64,000 bases of DNA from Candidatus Opimibacter skivensis (GTDB taxonomy: Bacteria > Bacteroidota > Bacteroidia > Chitinophagales > Saprospiraceae), in contig JADKGY010000006.1 in NCBI GenBank assembly GCA_016722045.1, positions 62,001 through 126,000 on the forward strand, written 5' to 3'. The notes beneath the pieces are model-generated. The model ran no database searches. It was not told where the DNA came from and saw only the letters and a program-made list of their open reading frames with translations. Shown here in pieces: positions 1 to 8,103 of this stretch. The first letter of the stretch is position 1. Every line of letters begins with the position of its first letter. Made by a program: the position numbers and the translations under genes.

Positions 1-75
1 TAGGTTGAAAATTTTTGGGGAGAGGTGCTTTACGCGCACCCTCAGATATGGACGTGAGCGTCAGGCTTTTTTTTT
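1..75 (-). pseudogene. ligD: LigD ATP-dependent ligase domain, start only, in shifted frame (runs off left edge)
   Basis: Reading the minus strand out of the A9 homopolymer in the frame one base behind the upstream phosphoesterase gene gives an open stretch to the window edge containing GARKAPLPKNFQP. This closely resembles the linker and first residues of the ATP-dependent ligase domain of three-domain LigD proteins, which normally continue with a PMLATL motif just beyond the edge. I infer that this is the second domain of the same protein, separated from the phosphoesterase domain by a one-base shortage in the homopolymer. It could be a real mutation, a sequencing indel, or a site of slippage. 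Only about 20 residues are visible, so the domain identification rests on the linker pattern. Confidence 0.55.
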
Positions 76-783
76 ACTGCTTTTTGTTACTGGTTTTTTA
101 GCAACTGTCTTTTTTGTTGCCGATGATTTTGATGCGACAACTTTTTTCACAGTAACTTTTTTTGAAGAAGTTTTTGTTACAGTAGTATTTCCCGTACTTA
201 TTTTTGGAGCCATTGCCTTTTCGATCTGTTCGAGTGTTTTACCGGATACAACGGATTTCCCCTTTTCAGTGATGTCTGCATCAGAAGCATAATTGTCTTT
301 ATGCTTGATCAGTAACCACGAATTTTCGGATTGATGTGTTTTCACCAGGGCCCACTCTCCTTTCATTTTCTTTCCATGCATGACGACTTTCACAGAACCT
401 TCTTTCAAATGTTTGAGAAGGTATTTCTCCTGTGCTTTCTTGCCTTCTATTTTTTCAATAGGCTCATATGTCCCCTGGTCCCAGACGATCACCGTACCGC
501 CACCATATTCACCTTTCGGAATCGATCCCTCGAAATCTTTGTAATCATATGGATGATCTTCGACCATCATCGCGAGTCGCTTCGTTTTCGGATCTGTAGA
601 TGGCCCTTTAGGCACGGCCCAACTTTTCAAAACACCCTCCATCTCTAACCTGAAATCATAATGTAATCTTGATGCCGCATGTTTCTGAATGACAAAAATC
701 AGGCTGCCTCCTTTTGACTTTCCACCTCCGGGTTCAGGAGTAGTTTTGAAATCTCTTTTCTCTTTATACCGGATGAGACTCAT
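61..783 (-). CDS. ligD: LigD 3'-phosphoesterase domain (non-homologous end joining)
   Basis: This 240-residue frame carries the LigD phosphoesterase domain, which trims 3' ends of double-strand breaks before ligation. Visible family features include the KRDFKTTPEP start, FVIQKHAASRLHYDFRLE with metal-binding His and Asp positions, SWAVPKGPS, DYKDFEGSIPKGEYGGGTV and the closing WLLIKHKD. From about residue 190 the protein becomes a Lys/Thr/Ser-rich linker and stops right after a run of nine A bases. Its ATG overlaps the stop of the Ku gene as ATGA, so the two are translationally coupled. Most Bacteroidota LigD proteins continue into ligase and polymerase domains; here that continuation is in another frame. 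A genuinely stand-alone phosphoesterase is the alternative. Confidence 0.9.
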   Translation of the reverse strand: MSLIRYKEKRDFKTTPEPGGGKSKGGSLIFVIQKHAASRLHYDFRLEMEGVLKSWAVPKGPSTDPKTKRLAMMVEDHPYDYKDFEGSIPKGEYGGGTVIVWDQGTYEPIEKIEGKKAQEKYLLKHLKEGSVKVVMHGKKMKGEWALVKTHQSENSWLLIKHKDNYASDADITEKGKSVVSGKTLEQIEKAMAPKISTGNTTVTKTSSKKVTVKKVVASKSSATKKTVAKKPVTKSSKKKA

Positions 784-1559
784 GATGCACGTTTTTTAGA
801 CGTCTTGTTTAAACTCGCTTTCAACTGATCAATCAAATCATCTTTCTTCGTGTATACAACTTCTAATTTCTTTTGTGGAATTTTCTTCCCTGTCGCCTTA
901 CGTTTGATGATCTTCATCAATTCCTTTTTGTATTCATCTTCATATTGACTTATATCAAATGAAGCAGAATATTGTTTGATCAATTCGAGTGCCATGGTCA
1001 GTTCCTTTGGGGCAATACGAACATCCGATGGAACCTTTATCTCAGATGGAGATTTCAGTTCTTCTTCAAATCTTAATTGCTGTAACAGTAAATAATTTTC
1101 ACGTGGCCTGATCACAGACAAATGCTCCTGTGATCGCATGACGAATCGGCTGAGGCCCACTTTTTTTGTTTTCTCAAGGGCTTTCAACAATAATTGATAA
1201 GCCTTTTCACCTCCTTTGGCAGGTTCGAGGAAATAAGGATTTTCAAAATAGATGGAATCGATCTCGTGTTCATCAACAAATGCTTCGATTTCGATGATCT
1301 TTGTTTTTTTAGGACTAGCGGCTTCAAAATCTGAATCATCGAGTATCACGTATTCCTCTTTAAGTAAAAATCCCTTTTTGATTTGTTCCCATGGAATTTC
1401 CTTGCCGCTTTTTTCACTGACCCTTTTATAGTGAATCGGACTATGCGTTTTAGCATCAAGCATATCCAATTCCAGTCTGCTATCCTGCACTGCAGAATAG
1501 ACTTTGACCGGAATATTGACGAGTCCGAATCCGATTGATCCTGTCCAGATGGCTTTCAT
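780..1559 (-). CDS. ku: Ku protein (NHEJ DNA end-binding)
   Basis: A 259-residue bacterial Ku homologue. It begins MKAIWTGSIGFGLVNIPVKV, the hallmark start of the family, and keeps the central core (HYKRVSEKSGKEIPW, ENPYFLEP, KALEKTKKVGLSRFVMR, ELTMALELIKQYSASFD). A Lys-rich C-terminal extension follows, typical of bacterial Ku and used for DNA and LigD contacts. Ku forms a homodimeric ring that loads on broken DNA ends and recruits LigD. The stop codon overlaps the ligD ATG, giving a minimal NHEJ operon. The length is normal for the family. The 92-base gap upstream separates it from the PEBP gene, so it may have its own promoter or be the tail of the long minus-strand run. Confidence 0.96.
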   Translation of the reverse strand: MKAIWTGSIGFGLVNIPVKVYSAVQDSRLELDMLDAKTHSPIHYKRVSEKSGKEIPWEQIKKGFLLKEEYVILDDSDFEAASPKKTKIIEIEAFVDEHEIDSIYFENPYFLEPAKGGEKAYQLLLKALEKTKKVGLSRFVMRSQEHLSVIRPRENYLLLQQLRFEEELKSPSEIKVPSDVRIAPKELTMALELIKQYSASFDISQYEDEYKKELMKIIKRKATGKKIPQKKLEVVYTKKDDLIDQLKASLNKTSKKRAS

Positions 1560-1651
1560 TTAGAATAAATTTTTAATACTTAGAAAAACATTCGATGCAT
1601 CAGGAGGGAAGAATACTTTTTAACAGGCCAGCACCGTAAATTGTTGTAATC

Positions 1652-2140
1652 CTATTTATCTCTGCTATACAATCCCACTAATTCGCCAAAAGCAACAATA
1701 TGTTTACTCATCTTTTTTTCCAATTGTTCTTTCCGCGTATCGGCCGGCAAATCAAGTAATGTATCCAATGCATAAACTTTAAAAAAGTAACGATGTATTC
1801 CGGAAGGAGGACAGGGACCACCATATTGATGATCGTCAGAATTATTCAATCCTTCTTCCCCTGGTTTTTCATTTTCCCTGATATGGTGTGTGATCGGAAT
1901 ATTCCAAACCACCCAATGCACCCATGTTCCCCTGGGCGCATCAGGATCATCCATGATCAACGCCAGACTTTTAGCCTCCATTGGTATATCATCTATGTCC
2001 AGTGGCGGATTGATGTCCTGACCATCGCATGTATATTTCGATGGGATAGTTTCATGCTCCCCAAATGCCGGGCTGCTTATTTTCAACGATTTGAAATGAA
2101 CAGCTTTTGTTGAGAAGTCGGGAATTATTGAATCATGCAT
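1652..2140 (-). CDS. YbhB/YbcL-type PEBP family protein
   Basis: A 162-residue protein of the phosphatidylethanolamine-binding/Raf-kinase-inhibitor-like family (YbhB/YbcL). Family signatures are clear: FKSLKISSPAFGEHETIPSK at the start, the DPDAP ligand-pocket motif, WVHWVVWNIP, and the GGPCPPSGIHRYFFKVYALD block. There is no signal peptide, so it is probably cytoplasmic. The molecular role of bacterial members is poorly defined. The ATG lies one base after the stop of the upstream Pro-rich protein, so it is likely co-transcribed with the Mla genes; this could hint at a role near lipid handling, but that is inference only. Confidence 0.93.
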   Translation of the reverse strand: MHDSIIPDFSTKAVHFKSLKISSPAFGEHETIPSKYTCDGQDINPPLDIDDIPMEAKSLALIMDDPDAPRGTWVHWVVWNIPITHHIRENEKPGEEGLNNSDDHQYGGPCPPSGIHRYFFKVYALDTLLDLPADTRKEQLEKKMSKHIVAFGELVGLYSRDK

Positions 2141-2141
2141 A

Positions 2142-2357
2142 TCAATACATTGTCTTGCTTTCTCCGGGAAATGGAAATTCTTCCGGTGGTGCGATAAAAG
2201 GATTTTCGTCAGGATTTATTTGGGGTTGTTCATCTGGATTTATATCGGGTTGCTCATTAGGATTAAATGGTTCACCAGGATCGACTTGTGGTATAACCTC
2301 CGGTGGGTCTTTTGGTCCATGCTTAAAAGTCTGATTTATTTTGTTTTTCTTATCCAT
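2142..2357 (-). CDS. Small Pro/Asp/Asn-rich protein of unknown function
   Basis: About 71 residues if translation starts at the ATG giving MDKKNKINQ. The frame stays open upstream to a TTG and to another ATG (end at 2399), which would add a hydrophobic stretch; I prefer the internal ATG because the added part looks less protein-like. The body is built from degenerate Pro-rich repeats of the kind NPDEQP (INPDEQPQ, INPDENPF, FNPNEQPD), with no Cys and an acidic, probably disordered character. It lies between mlaD (74 bases) and the PEBP gene (one base), so it is expected to be translated as part of that operon. No known domain is recognised. Confidence 0.6.
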   Translation of the reverse strand: MDKKNKINQTFKHGPKDPPEVIPQVDPGEPFNPNEQPDINPDEQPQINPDENPFIAPPEEFPFPGESKTMY

Positions 2358-2432
2358 ACGTTTAAGGAATTTGTTTAATGGCCATATAATTAATGTCATT
2401 AGTGTTGTTGCGTATAAACGCAAAAAAATAAG

Positions 2433-3428
2433 TCATTCAGGCTTAACCAATTCTTTCTTTTTTTGTTTTTCCAGCTTTTTAAAATATCCTCTGAACAGGA
2501 AGTTGTGCTTCAATGCTTCCATATTTTGATTAAACCGATCTGTCCCCTGCCGGATATTTTCAAGGCTTGTATTTATACTCTGTGTTACTGTTGAATCTTT
2601 GAGCATAGAATGGATGGCCCCGTTTCCACTGTTGATATCATTTTGGATACCGGATACAACATTACTTAGTTCTCTGGCCACAGCATCAGCCTCAGTCCCG
2701 GCTTCTTTTATCTTCAGGATGGCGTCTTTGAGATTCTGAGCATAGGAGGTATCCGTTAAAATGCGGCCTACTGAACCCTGACCATTTTTTACATCTGCGA
2801 TTAATGTGTAAAAATCCTCCGCTGCGAGAGCGGCTTTACCTGTTGCCAATTGAATATTACCAAGTGAAATTTTCACATTCCGTGGCAGTGAAGGATCATT
2901 TAATAAAGACCATATGGCACTGCTACTATTGATTCGCTGCACTGTTGACATCAATTCCTTCGTGATCAATTCAATTTCCTCATTAGTCTTATTGAGCTTT
3001 TGGAGCATTTCATCCGGGCTCAAAGCTTGCTTAGTGACCAGTAGATCGCCCTCTGTGGCCAATTCCCCTTCTTCATGTGATGCAATGATATTAACCACTT
3101 TATTTCCCACCAATCCTTCTGTCCCGATGGAGGCTAAGGCGTTTTTCCGAATAATATTTAACATCTTCTTTTCAACATTCATCGTCACTTCAATCGTTGT
3201 ATCATTCAGAATAATGATGTTTTTTACTGTACCCGCTTCGATTCCTGAGAATCGGATATTGTTGCCGGGAACAAGACCCTGTACATTTTCAAATCTTGCC
3301 TTCAATGTATATGTAGATCCGAACAAACTCCTGTTTTTTCCAATCATAAATAATAACAGGACCAGAAAACCTAATCCACTCAGGACGAAAGCCCCCAGTT
3401 TAATATTATTTATCCCCTGTTTTTCCAT
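2433..3428 (-). CDS. mlaD: MlaD-family MCE-domain lipid transport protein
   Basis: A 331-residue single-span protein: N-terminal KLGAFVLSGLGFLVLLLFMI membrane anchor, then an MCE domain (about residues 35-115, with the family pattern FENVQGLVPGNNIRFSGIEA and GTVKNI), then a long helical tail with coiled-coil character. MCE proteins form hexameric tunnels carrying phospholipid between inner and outer membrane with the MlaE/MlaF ABC pump. The C-terminal NFLFRGYFKKLE stretch is typical of Bacteroidota members. A TTG start five codons earlier would overlap mlaF; I chose the ATG that leaves a 7-base gap. It sits last in the mlaE-mlaF-mlaD order. MlaA, MlaB and MlaC are not seen here. Confidence 0.93.
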   Translation of the reverse strand: MEKQGINNIKLGAFVLSGLGFLVLLLFMIGKNRSLFGSTYTLKARFENVQGLVPGNNIRFSGIEAGTVKNIIILNDTTIEVTMNVEKKMLNIIRKNALASIGTEGLVGNKVVNIIASHEEGELATEGDLLVTKQALSPDEMLQKLNKTNEEIELITKELMSTVQRINSSSAIWSLLNDPSLPRNVKISLGNIQLATGKAALAAEDFYTLIADVKNGQGSVGRILTDTSYAQNLKDAILKIKEAGTEADAVARELSNVVSGIQNDINSGNGAIHSMLKDSTVTQSINTSLENIRQGTDRFNQNMEALKHNFLFRGYFKKLEKQKKKELVKPE

Positions 3429-3435
3429 GCGGTAG

Positions 3436-4212
3436 TTATTCAAAAAAATGTTTCACTTTCGGATCATCGCTTTGTTTCAATTCCTCGTAAGTACCTATAG
3501 CATGACATTTACCATCGATTAAAACTATTACCCTGTCACTGGCTGTCCTGATGCAGTTCATGTCATGTGAAATGATAACTGAAGTGGTATCATATTTGGC
3601 TTGTATCTCTCTCATCAACCCGATAATTTCTTTTGCAGTGATCGGGTCAAGACCGGTCGTTGGTTCATCATACAATATTATTTCAGGTCTTAATATTAAG
3701 GTTCTGGCCAATGCAATTCTCTTCCGCATTCCTCCTGACAATTCCTCCGGCATCATGTCGATCGTGTGCGTCAGACCCACATCTTCGAGGGCTTCTATCA
3801 CCATACTGTTGACCTCTTCCTGTGTGACCTTGATCCAATGGCGCCGCAATGGAAATTCAAGATTATTTCTCACGGTCATCGAATCATAAAGCGCATTGCT
3901 CTGAAATAAAAATCCTACCCTGGCTCTTACCTGATCTATTTCTTCATGATCCAAATCCGGAATGTTTTGTCCGAACATTTCAATGGTACCCTGATCGGGC
4001 TTCAGTAAACCAATAACACATTTTATCAACACCGATTTTCCTGAACCTGATTTACCAAGGATAACCACACTTTCACCTTTATGTACTTCCAGATTAAAAT
4101 CAATCAGCACATGATTTTTCCCGAAAGATTTATACAAATGCCTGATGACAAGAACACTCGTTATTGACATCGTCTGATCCTTATTTGTTGCCTGTTGTAC
4201 TTCCGTCATCAT
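3436..4212 (-). CDS. mlaF: MlaF-type ABC transporter ATPase
   Basis: An ABC ATPase of about 258 residues. Walker A is GKSGSGKS, the signature is ELSGGMRKR, Walker B is ILYDEPTTGLDP, and the switch His is in VIISHDMN. The EPTTGLDP version and QSNALYDSMTV Q-loop surroundings are characteristic of the MlaF/Ttg2A branch that powers phospholipid trafficking. A TTG codon overlaps the mlaE stop, but the ATG three codons further in leaves a 5-base gap and is the likelier start; an internal ATG at SITSVL could shorten it by 14 residues. It works with the permease directly upstream and the MCE protein directly downstream. Confidence 0.94.
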   Translation of the reverse strand: MMTEVQQATNKDQTMSITSVLVIRHLYKSFGKNHVLIDFNLEVHKGESVVILGKSGSGKSVLIKCVIGLLKPDQGTIEMFGQNIPDLDHEEIDQVRARVGFLFQSNALYDSMTVRNNLEFPLRRHWIKVTQEEVNSMVIEALEDVGLTHTIDMMPEELSGGMRKRIALARTLILRPEIILYDEPTTGLDPITAKEIIGLMREIQAKYDTTSVIISHDMNCIRTASDRVIVLIDGKCHAIGTYEELKQSDDPKVKHFFE

Positions 4213-4217
4213 ACCTG

Positions 4218-4988
4218 TCAATTAAATCCAAGGACATCCGTAATCTGAACGGCCAGCAGATCAAGAAAAAAAATAATAATAGATGAAAGCACTACTGCTG
4301 AATTAGCAGAACTACCAACACCCTCTGTTCCTTTGTTGCTCGTATATCCCATATAACAACCTATCATGCCTACAGCAAAACCAAAAAAATAACTCTTCAC
4401 AAAAGCAGGCAAGACATCGTTGAATGAAAGATTTTTAAAAACCTGCATCCAGAACAATGTAAAACTCGTATCCCCACGGATATTGACGCCGAGATATGAC
4501 CCATAAAGTGAAATAGCATCACCTAATAACAATAAAACAGGTAACATAAATGTAGTGGCCATCACCCTGGTGACGACCAGGAATTTAAACGGATTGGTGC
4601 CGCTTACTTCCATCGCGTCAATCTGTTCTGTTACCTTCATAGAACCAAGCTCAGCTCCCATACTACTTCCGATCTTGCCGGCAAATATTAAAGCAGTGAT
4701 CACAGGTCCTATTTCTCTCACGATAGCAATACCTACAATGGCAGGTAATTCGAATTCCACTCCGTATTTTAACATAGAGGGACGCAGTTGCATGGTTAGC
4801 ACCAGACCCATAATAAAAGCCGTAAGGCCAATAAGTGGAAGCGATTTATAACCTACGATATAACATTGCCTGATAAATTCAGCTATTTCATATCGAGGTT
4901 TGAACCATTGTTGAAAAAAACGCCCGGTAAACCGGAAAAGATCTCCGGCGTCATCTAAAAATTTATAGCTAGCTAAATCACGGTTCAT
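4218..4988 (-). CDS. mlaE: MlaE-type ABC transporter permease
   Basis: A 256-residue MlaE/YrbE-family permease with about five hydrophobic segments. Conserved family blocks include GLTAFIMGLVLTMQLRP, the loop VGIAIVREIGPVITALIFAG, GSSMGAELGSMKVTEQIDAM and GCYMGYTSNKGTEGVG. In the Mla complex two such subunits bind MlaF and seat the MlaD ring in the inner membrane. A TTG six codons upstream is possible; the ATG was preferred. It is first in the mlaEFD order on the minus strand. The 71-base gap to pfkB upstream may hold the promoter. Confidence 0.94.
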   Translation of the reverse strand: MNRDLASYKFLDDAGDLFRFTGRFFQQWFKPRYEIAEFIRQCYIVGYKSLPLIGLTAFIMGLVLTMQLRPSMLKYGVEFELPAIVGIAIVREIGPVITALIFAGKIGSSMGAELGSMKVTEQIDAMEVSGTNPFKFLVVTRVMATTFMLPVLLLLGDAISLYGSYLGVNIRGDTSFTLFWMQVFKNLSFNDVLPAFVKSYFFGFAVGMIGCYMGYTSNKGTEGVGSSANSAVVLSSIIIFFLDLLAVQITDVLGFN

Positions 4989-5059
4989 TGCCCTAAATAT
5001 CTTCAAAGGTCTAATCTATAAGCGATGTGACAGATGATGGCCGTCAGCATCACAAGTGA

Positions 5060-5992
5060 TTACTGTATATCGGTGATCATGGAATATAGTAAGTCTGCAT
5101 CTTCCTTATGACACAATTCTGTCCCCGGATTCATTGTTGCAGCTGTTCCACAGGCCACTCCATATTGTAAAGCATGATGCATATTCCATCCTTTTGAAAT
5201 ACTGTGAACGATTCCTGCTACCATACTGTCACCTGCACCTACTGTACTTTTAGATGTCACGTTCGGTGCCGAAGTATAGTAAGCTTCATTTTTAGTGATA
5301 AGCATAGCACCTGATTTCCCCATGGAGATGACAATAATCTCAGCCTGACCTCTGTTGAGAATTTCTCGGGCTACTGCTTCAATTTCTTCGGATTCAATTC
5401 TCTCTTTCCCGATCAAAGAGCTCAACTCACCAAGATTCGGCTTGAATAAATAGACACCCTCATGTACAGCATGTTTCAATGCTTCACCTGAAGTATCCAC
5501 AACCAGTTTCGCATTTTTATTTTTGGCAATTCTTGAAAGACGTGCATAGATATCTAAAGGAACTCCGCGTGGCAGGCTGCCACTAGCCACAATAAATTCA
5601 ACATCTGTAAATTCCTCCACGGCCATGAGACAACGTCCCCATTCTTCCTCACTTAGCCCGTTATCCGGCAAACCAAACTTGTATTGTTGATTTGTGGAAT
5701 GATCAAGAATGGTAATGCTCTCTCTTGTTTCATGGTCTGTTTCAATACAGATGAAAGGCACATTTTCCTTTTCAAGCAAATGGTTAAAAAATTTGCCTGT
5801 ATAGCCTCCGGCAGGGAAAATGGCTGTAGCCTCTCCGCCAAGCTGATGAATGGCCCTGGCCACATTAATTCCACCTCCGCCCGGTTGGAGAAGAAGAGAA
5901 TTACATCTTAATTTCTTGTCCGGTACTACGAAAGGTACGCTGGTGCTTTTATCAATGCATGGGCTAAAAGTGACGGTTACAATTCGGGGCAT
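5060..5992 (-). CDS. pfkB: 6-phosphofructokinase II (PfkB-type sugar kinase)
   Basis: A 310-residue ribokinase-fold kinase very close in pattern to E. coli PfkB, phosphorylating fructose-6-phosphate at C1 with ATP. Shared stretches include the KLRC substrate-lid region, PGGGGINVARAI, GGEATAIFPAGG, ENVPF, SGSLPRGV, VDTSGEAL, and the catalytic anion-hole/base motif STVGAGDSMVAG near residue 250. Related 1-phosphofructokinase and tagatose-6-phosphate kinases share the fold, but the PGGGGINVARAI and KPNLGELSSL details favour PfkB. The gene starts 8 bases after the stop of the FMN-binding protein gene, so the two form an operon. Confidence 0.88.
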   Translation of the reverse strand: MPRIVTVTFSPCIDKSTSVPFVVPDKKLRCNSLLLQPGGGGINVARAIHQLGGEATAIFPAGGYTGKFFNHLLEKENVPFICIETDHETRESITILDHSTNQQYKFGLPDNGLSEEEWGRCLMAVEEFTDVEFIVASGSLPRGVPLDIYARLSRIAKNKNAKLVVDTSGEALKHAVHEGVYLFKPNLGELSSLIGKERIESEEIEAVAREILNRGQAEIIVISMGKSGAMLITKNEAYYTSAPNVTSKSTVGAGDSMVAGIVHSISKGWNMHHALQYGVACGTAATMNPGTELCHKEDADLLYSMITDIQ

Positions 5993-6000
5993 TTTGCAAG

Positions 6001-6456
6001 TTATTCATTTTCATACCTCCCTGTTTTTTCCGTGATGACAATTCGATAAATTATAGGTTTGATCGCACCATCCGCATGAGGATGTACCTTTTTTGCGACG
6101 ATATCCGGAGGGATGGCCGTCTTGCTGATTTTGGAATGAAGCATGCGGTCAACAAATAGTTTCAATGCCTGATATCTTTCCCTTTCACCGGTCAACTCCT
6201 GGTATTGGCCCCATGCAATCACGCTTTTCCAGTTTGTAAAATTATGCATGGTATCCACCTCAAAACATACATTGGGATTCTTGCGCATCATCGCGATTTT
6301 TAACCCCTCAATTGAATGTGCGATGATATGCTTTCCATCATACACATAATTGATAGGGACCACATAGGTTTTGTTTCCATCGTTGCACCCTATGCGGCCA
6401 AAAATATTTTCACCCAGTACATCTTCAATCTGCTGGTCAGATAATGTTCCAATCAT
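6001..6456 (-). CDS. Pyridoxamine 5'-phosphate oxidase-family FMN-binding protein
   Basis: A 151-residue split-barrel flavin-binding protein of the pyridoxamine-phosphate-oxidase-like superfamily. Features: LSDQQIEDVLGENIFGRIGC start, YVVPINYVYDGKHIIAHS strand pair, and VCFEVDTMHNFTNWKSVIAWG, which matches the FMN-site region of this group. The exact substrate cannot be told; members are often general flavin or haem-binding oxidoreductases and are not vitamin B6 enzymes. It directly precedes pfkB by 8 bases on the same strand. About 146 bases separate it from the YtxH gene upstream. Confidence 0.85.
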   Translation of the reverse strand: MIGTLSDQQIEDVLGENIFGRIGCNDGNKTYVVPINYVYDGKHIIAHSIEGLKIAMMRKNPNVCFEVDTMHNFTNWKSVIAWGQYQELTGERERYQALKLFVDRMLHSKISKTAIPPDIVAKKVHPHADGAIKPIIYRIVITEKTGRYENE

Positions 6457-6602
6457 ATCATAAACTAGTTTAAGAACCCTTCTCGTTTAAAAGGATGCCA
6501 TTTCGGATGCCTGCAAACCAGAGCACCTGGGATCAACGCTTGCATCATTGATCCCATTCCCCAATGCTCTTTTTCAATCAGGCAGAATACCTGATCAACA
6601 TT

Positions 6603-6839
6603 TTAATTCATCTCTTCTACCGGTTCTTTCCGTGCTTTGGTAATATCACCTTTCAGGTGAGCGAACTTCTCTTTGTTTTTGTCTATAAGTTCATTTACCT
6701 CATCCACCATTTCACGGCCTTTTTTATTCATTTTTAATCTTGTATTGCTTCCCTTATCAGGTGCAAACAAAACTCCCAAAATAGCACCGGCTGCTGCGCC
6801 TAGCGCAAACCCTGCCAGTATTTTATATGTATTCTTCAT
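6603..6839 (-). CDS. YtxH domain-containing small membrane protein
   Basis: A 78-residue protein with a Gly/Ala-rich N-terminal membrane segment, ILAGFALGAAAGAILGVLFA, followed by PDKGSNTRLK, which is the YtxH (general stress, gas-vesicle-like) signature, and then a charged helical tail. Family members are single-pass stress-associated proteins of unclear mechanism. The downstream gap to the FMN-protein gene is 146 bases, so co-transcription is possible but not certain. Confidence 0.87.
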   Translation of the reverse strand: MKNTYKILAGFALGAAAGAILGVLFAPDKGSNTRLKMNKKGREMVDEVNELIDKNKEKFAHLKGDITKARKEPVEEMN

Positions 6840-7227
6840 ATTGTTGAATTTTGATATCCACTAATTTAGGATCATTATTGCGCCATGGCAGTGACACACC
6901 TCATCAGATCGAATGATTCAAATCATTAATTCGTAATGGTCTGAAGAAACTCTTTAGTTAGAATTGAATTATTTCTTCCTCCAGGTCTGGATTAACGTAA
7001 TACCTATCTATTCCGGCTTTTTTTTAAAAATTTCCATTGAACTACATACTGTATCTTCATTATACATCTGTTACTTGTCCAATATCCACATAATCCCTAC
7101 CGGAGCTGACCCTTTCTTTTTGGAATTATTGGATTGCAACATTCTGATAATAAGATATTTAGACATATATTTCAGGTGGCTTAGGTTTTAGATTTTGAAA
7201 TACTTTACAAGCATTACAAAGATTTTA
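6840..7227. other. Intergenic stretch without a convincing gene
   Basis: AT-rich spacer between the YtxH gene and tRNA-Asp. A 75-codon open frame (6964-7191, plus strand) has no recognisable domain and an unlikely composition rich in Ile, Phe and Tyr, so I do not call it. Its 3' end leads into the tRNA promoter. Confidence 0.6.
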
Positions 7228-7235
7228 TAGTTTTG
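7228..7235 (+). promoter_or_regulatory. Bacteroidota-type -7 element for tRNA-Asp
   Basis: TAGTTTTG fits the TAnnTTTG -7 consensus of the Bacteroidota primary sigma factor and lies 23 bases before the tRNA 5' end. No good -33 TTTG is found at the usual spacing of about 19. Confidence 0.55.
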
Positions 7236-7258
7236 CACTCTCTTTAAAAAGAGGCTTT

Positions 7259-7332
7259 GGATCGGTAGTTCAGTTGGTTAGAATGCCGCCCTGTCACGGC
7301 GGAGGTCGCGGGTTCGAGTCCCGTCCGGTCCG
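7259..7332 (+). tRNA. tRNA-Asp (GTC anticodon)
   Basis: The 74-base sequence folds as a standard cloverleaf. The acceptor stem GGATCGG pairs with CCGGTCC (one G-T pair), the D stem is GTTC/GAAT, the anticodon stem CCGCC/GGCGG carries the loop CTGTCAC with anticodon GTC, and the T arm holds GGTTCGAGTCC. The discriminator base is G. No CCA is encoded. A terminator hairpin follows within a few bases, so it is a single-gene unit. Confidence 0.98.
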
Positions 7333-7337
7333 CAAAA

Positions 7338-7372
7338 AGAAAAGGTCACCAATCGGTGGCCTTTTCTTTTTT
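7338..7372 (+). terminator. Rho-independent terminator after tRNA-Asp
   Basis: AGAAAAGGTCACC pairs with GGTGGCCTTTTCT around an AATC loop (one G-T pair), followed by a T run. Confidence 0.9.
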
Positions 7373-7422
7373 GTGCAATCCGGCTGTCTCAATCGTTTTA
7401 GTTCCAACCAACTTTTGTCATC

Positions 7423-7872
7423 ATGAAAAATGTTCTATTCGTTTTACTTCTTTTCTCTGCATGTACACCAAAGCCTAAAGACATCAGCAAACAAGCTGCC
7501 GCAGAAATTATTAAAACCGATATTGCGATGAATGATATGGCTGTAAAAGAAGGATTCCATATCACACTACTTCAATTTGCTGATGACAGCCTTGTCAAAC
7601 CACAGGATGGTGAATACCCGGTCATAGGTAAAACAGCTCTCGAAAAATACTGGTCAGGCAAACCAGATACAAAAGCTATATCATGGAGCCCCTTCAAAGC
7701 TGAAGCCGCTCAGTCAGGTGATCTTGGCTACTCCCTTGGCAACTGGAAATTCGTGACAAAGGATTCCACTTATTTCGGTAATTATTATACAATCTGGAAA
7801 AAACATACTGATGGATCCTGGAAGTTCGTGGTCGATGGAGGCAATAACACTCCCGCTCCCGTCAAGAACTAA
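7423..7872 (+). CDS. DUF4440/SnoaL-like lipoprotein
   Basis: A 149-residue protein with a short lipoprotein signal (MKNVLFVLLLFSAC, lipobox Cys 14) and an NTF2-like fold of the DUF4440/ketosteroid-isomerase-like type. Typical features are the N-terminal helix AAAEIIKTDIAMNDMAVKEG, the GKTALEKYW helix, LGYSLGNWKF and the closing WKKHTDGSWKFVVDGGNNTPAP. Such proteins sit in the periplasm or outer-membrane leaflet; the ligand or reaction is unknown. It stands alone between tRNA-Asp and the large T9SS gene. Confidence 0.85.
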   Translation: MKNVLFVLLLFSACTPKPKDISKQAAAEIIKTDIAMNDMAVKEGFHITLLQFADDSLVKPQDGEYPVIGKTALEKYWSGKPDTKAISWSPFKAEAAQSGDLGYSLGNWKFVTKDSTYFGNYYTIWKKHTDGSWKFVVDGGNNTPAPVKN

Positions 7873-8103
7873 GAAAAGAATACAAGGCCTACAACCTTAA
7901 GCAGGTATGTATTCAGATAAAGATCAATATCTATCTGAATAAGCCAACTCTTTCTATTTGTTTTCTCGTTTTCATGCCGCATAAAGTTTTGTACCTGTGA
8001 TTCAGGCTGCTTTTTTATTTCATCCTGACAGGTGAACTACTATCTTTCTTTTGTGTTCAATTTGGTATATTTCACTGCGTATTCCCATTTAAATCAACAT
8101 ATT

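Noticed and set aside
6457..6602. 31-codon minus-strand frame between YtxH and FMN-protein genes
   Set aside because: Too short, no upstream promoter or domain; not more protein-like than chance.
6964..7191. 75-codon open frame before tRNA-Asp
   Set aside because: Composition and lack of any domain suggest a chance frame.
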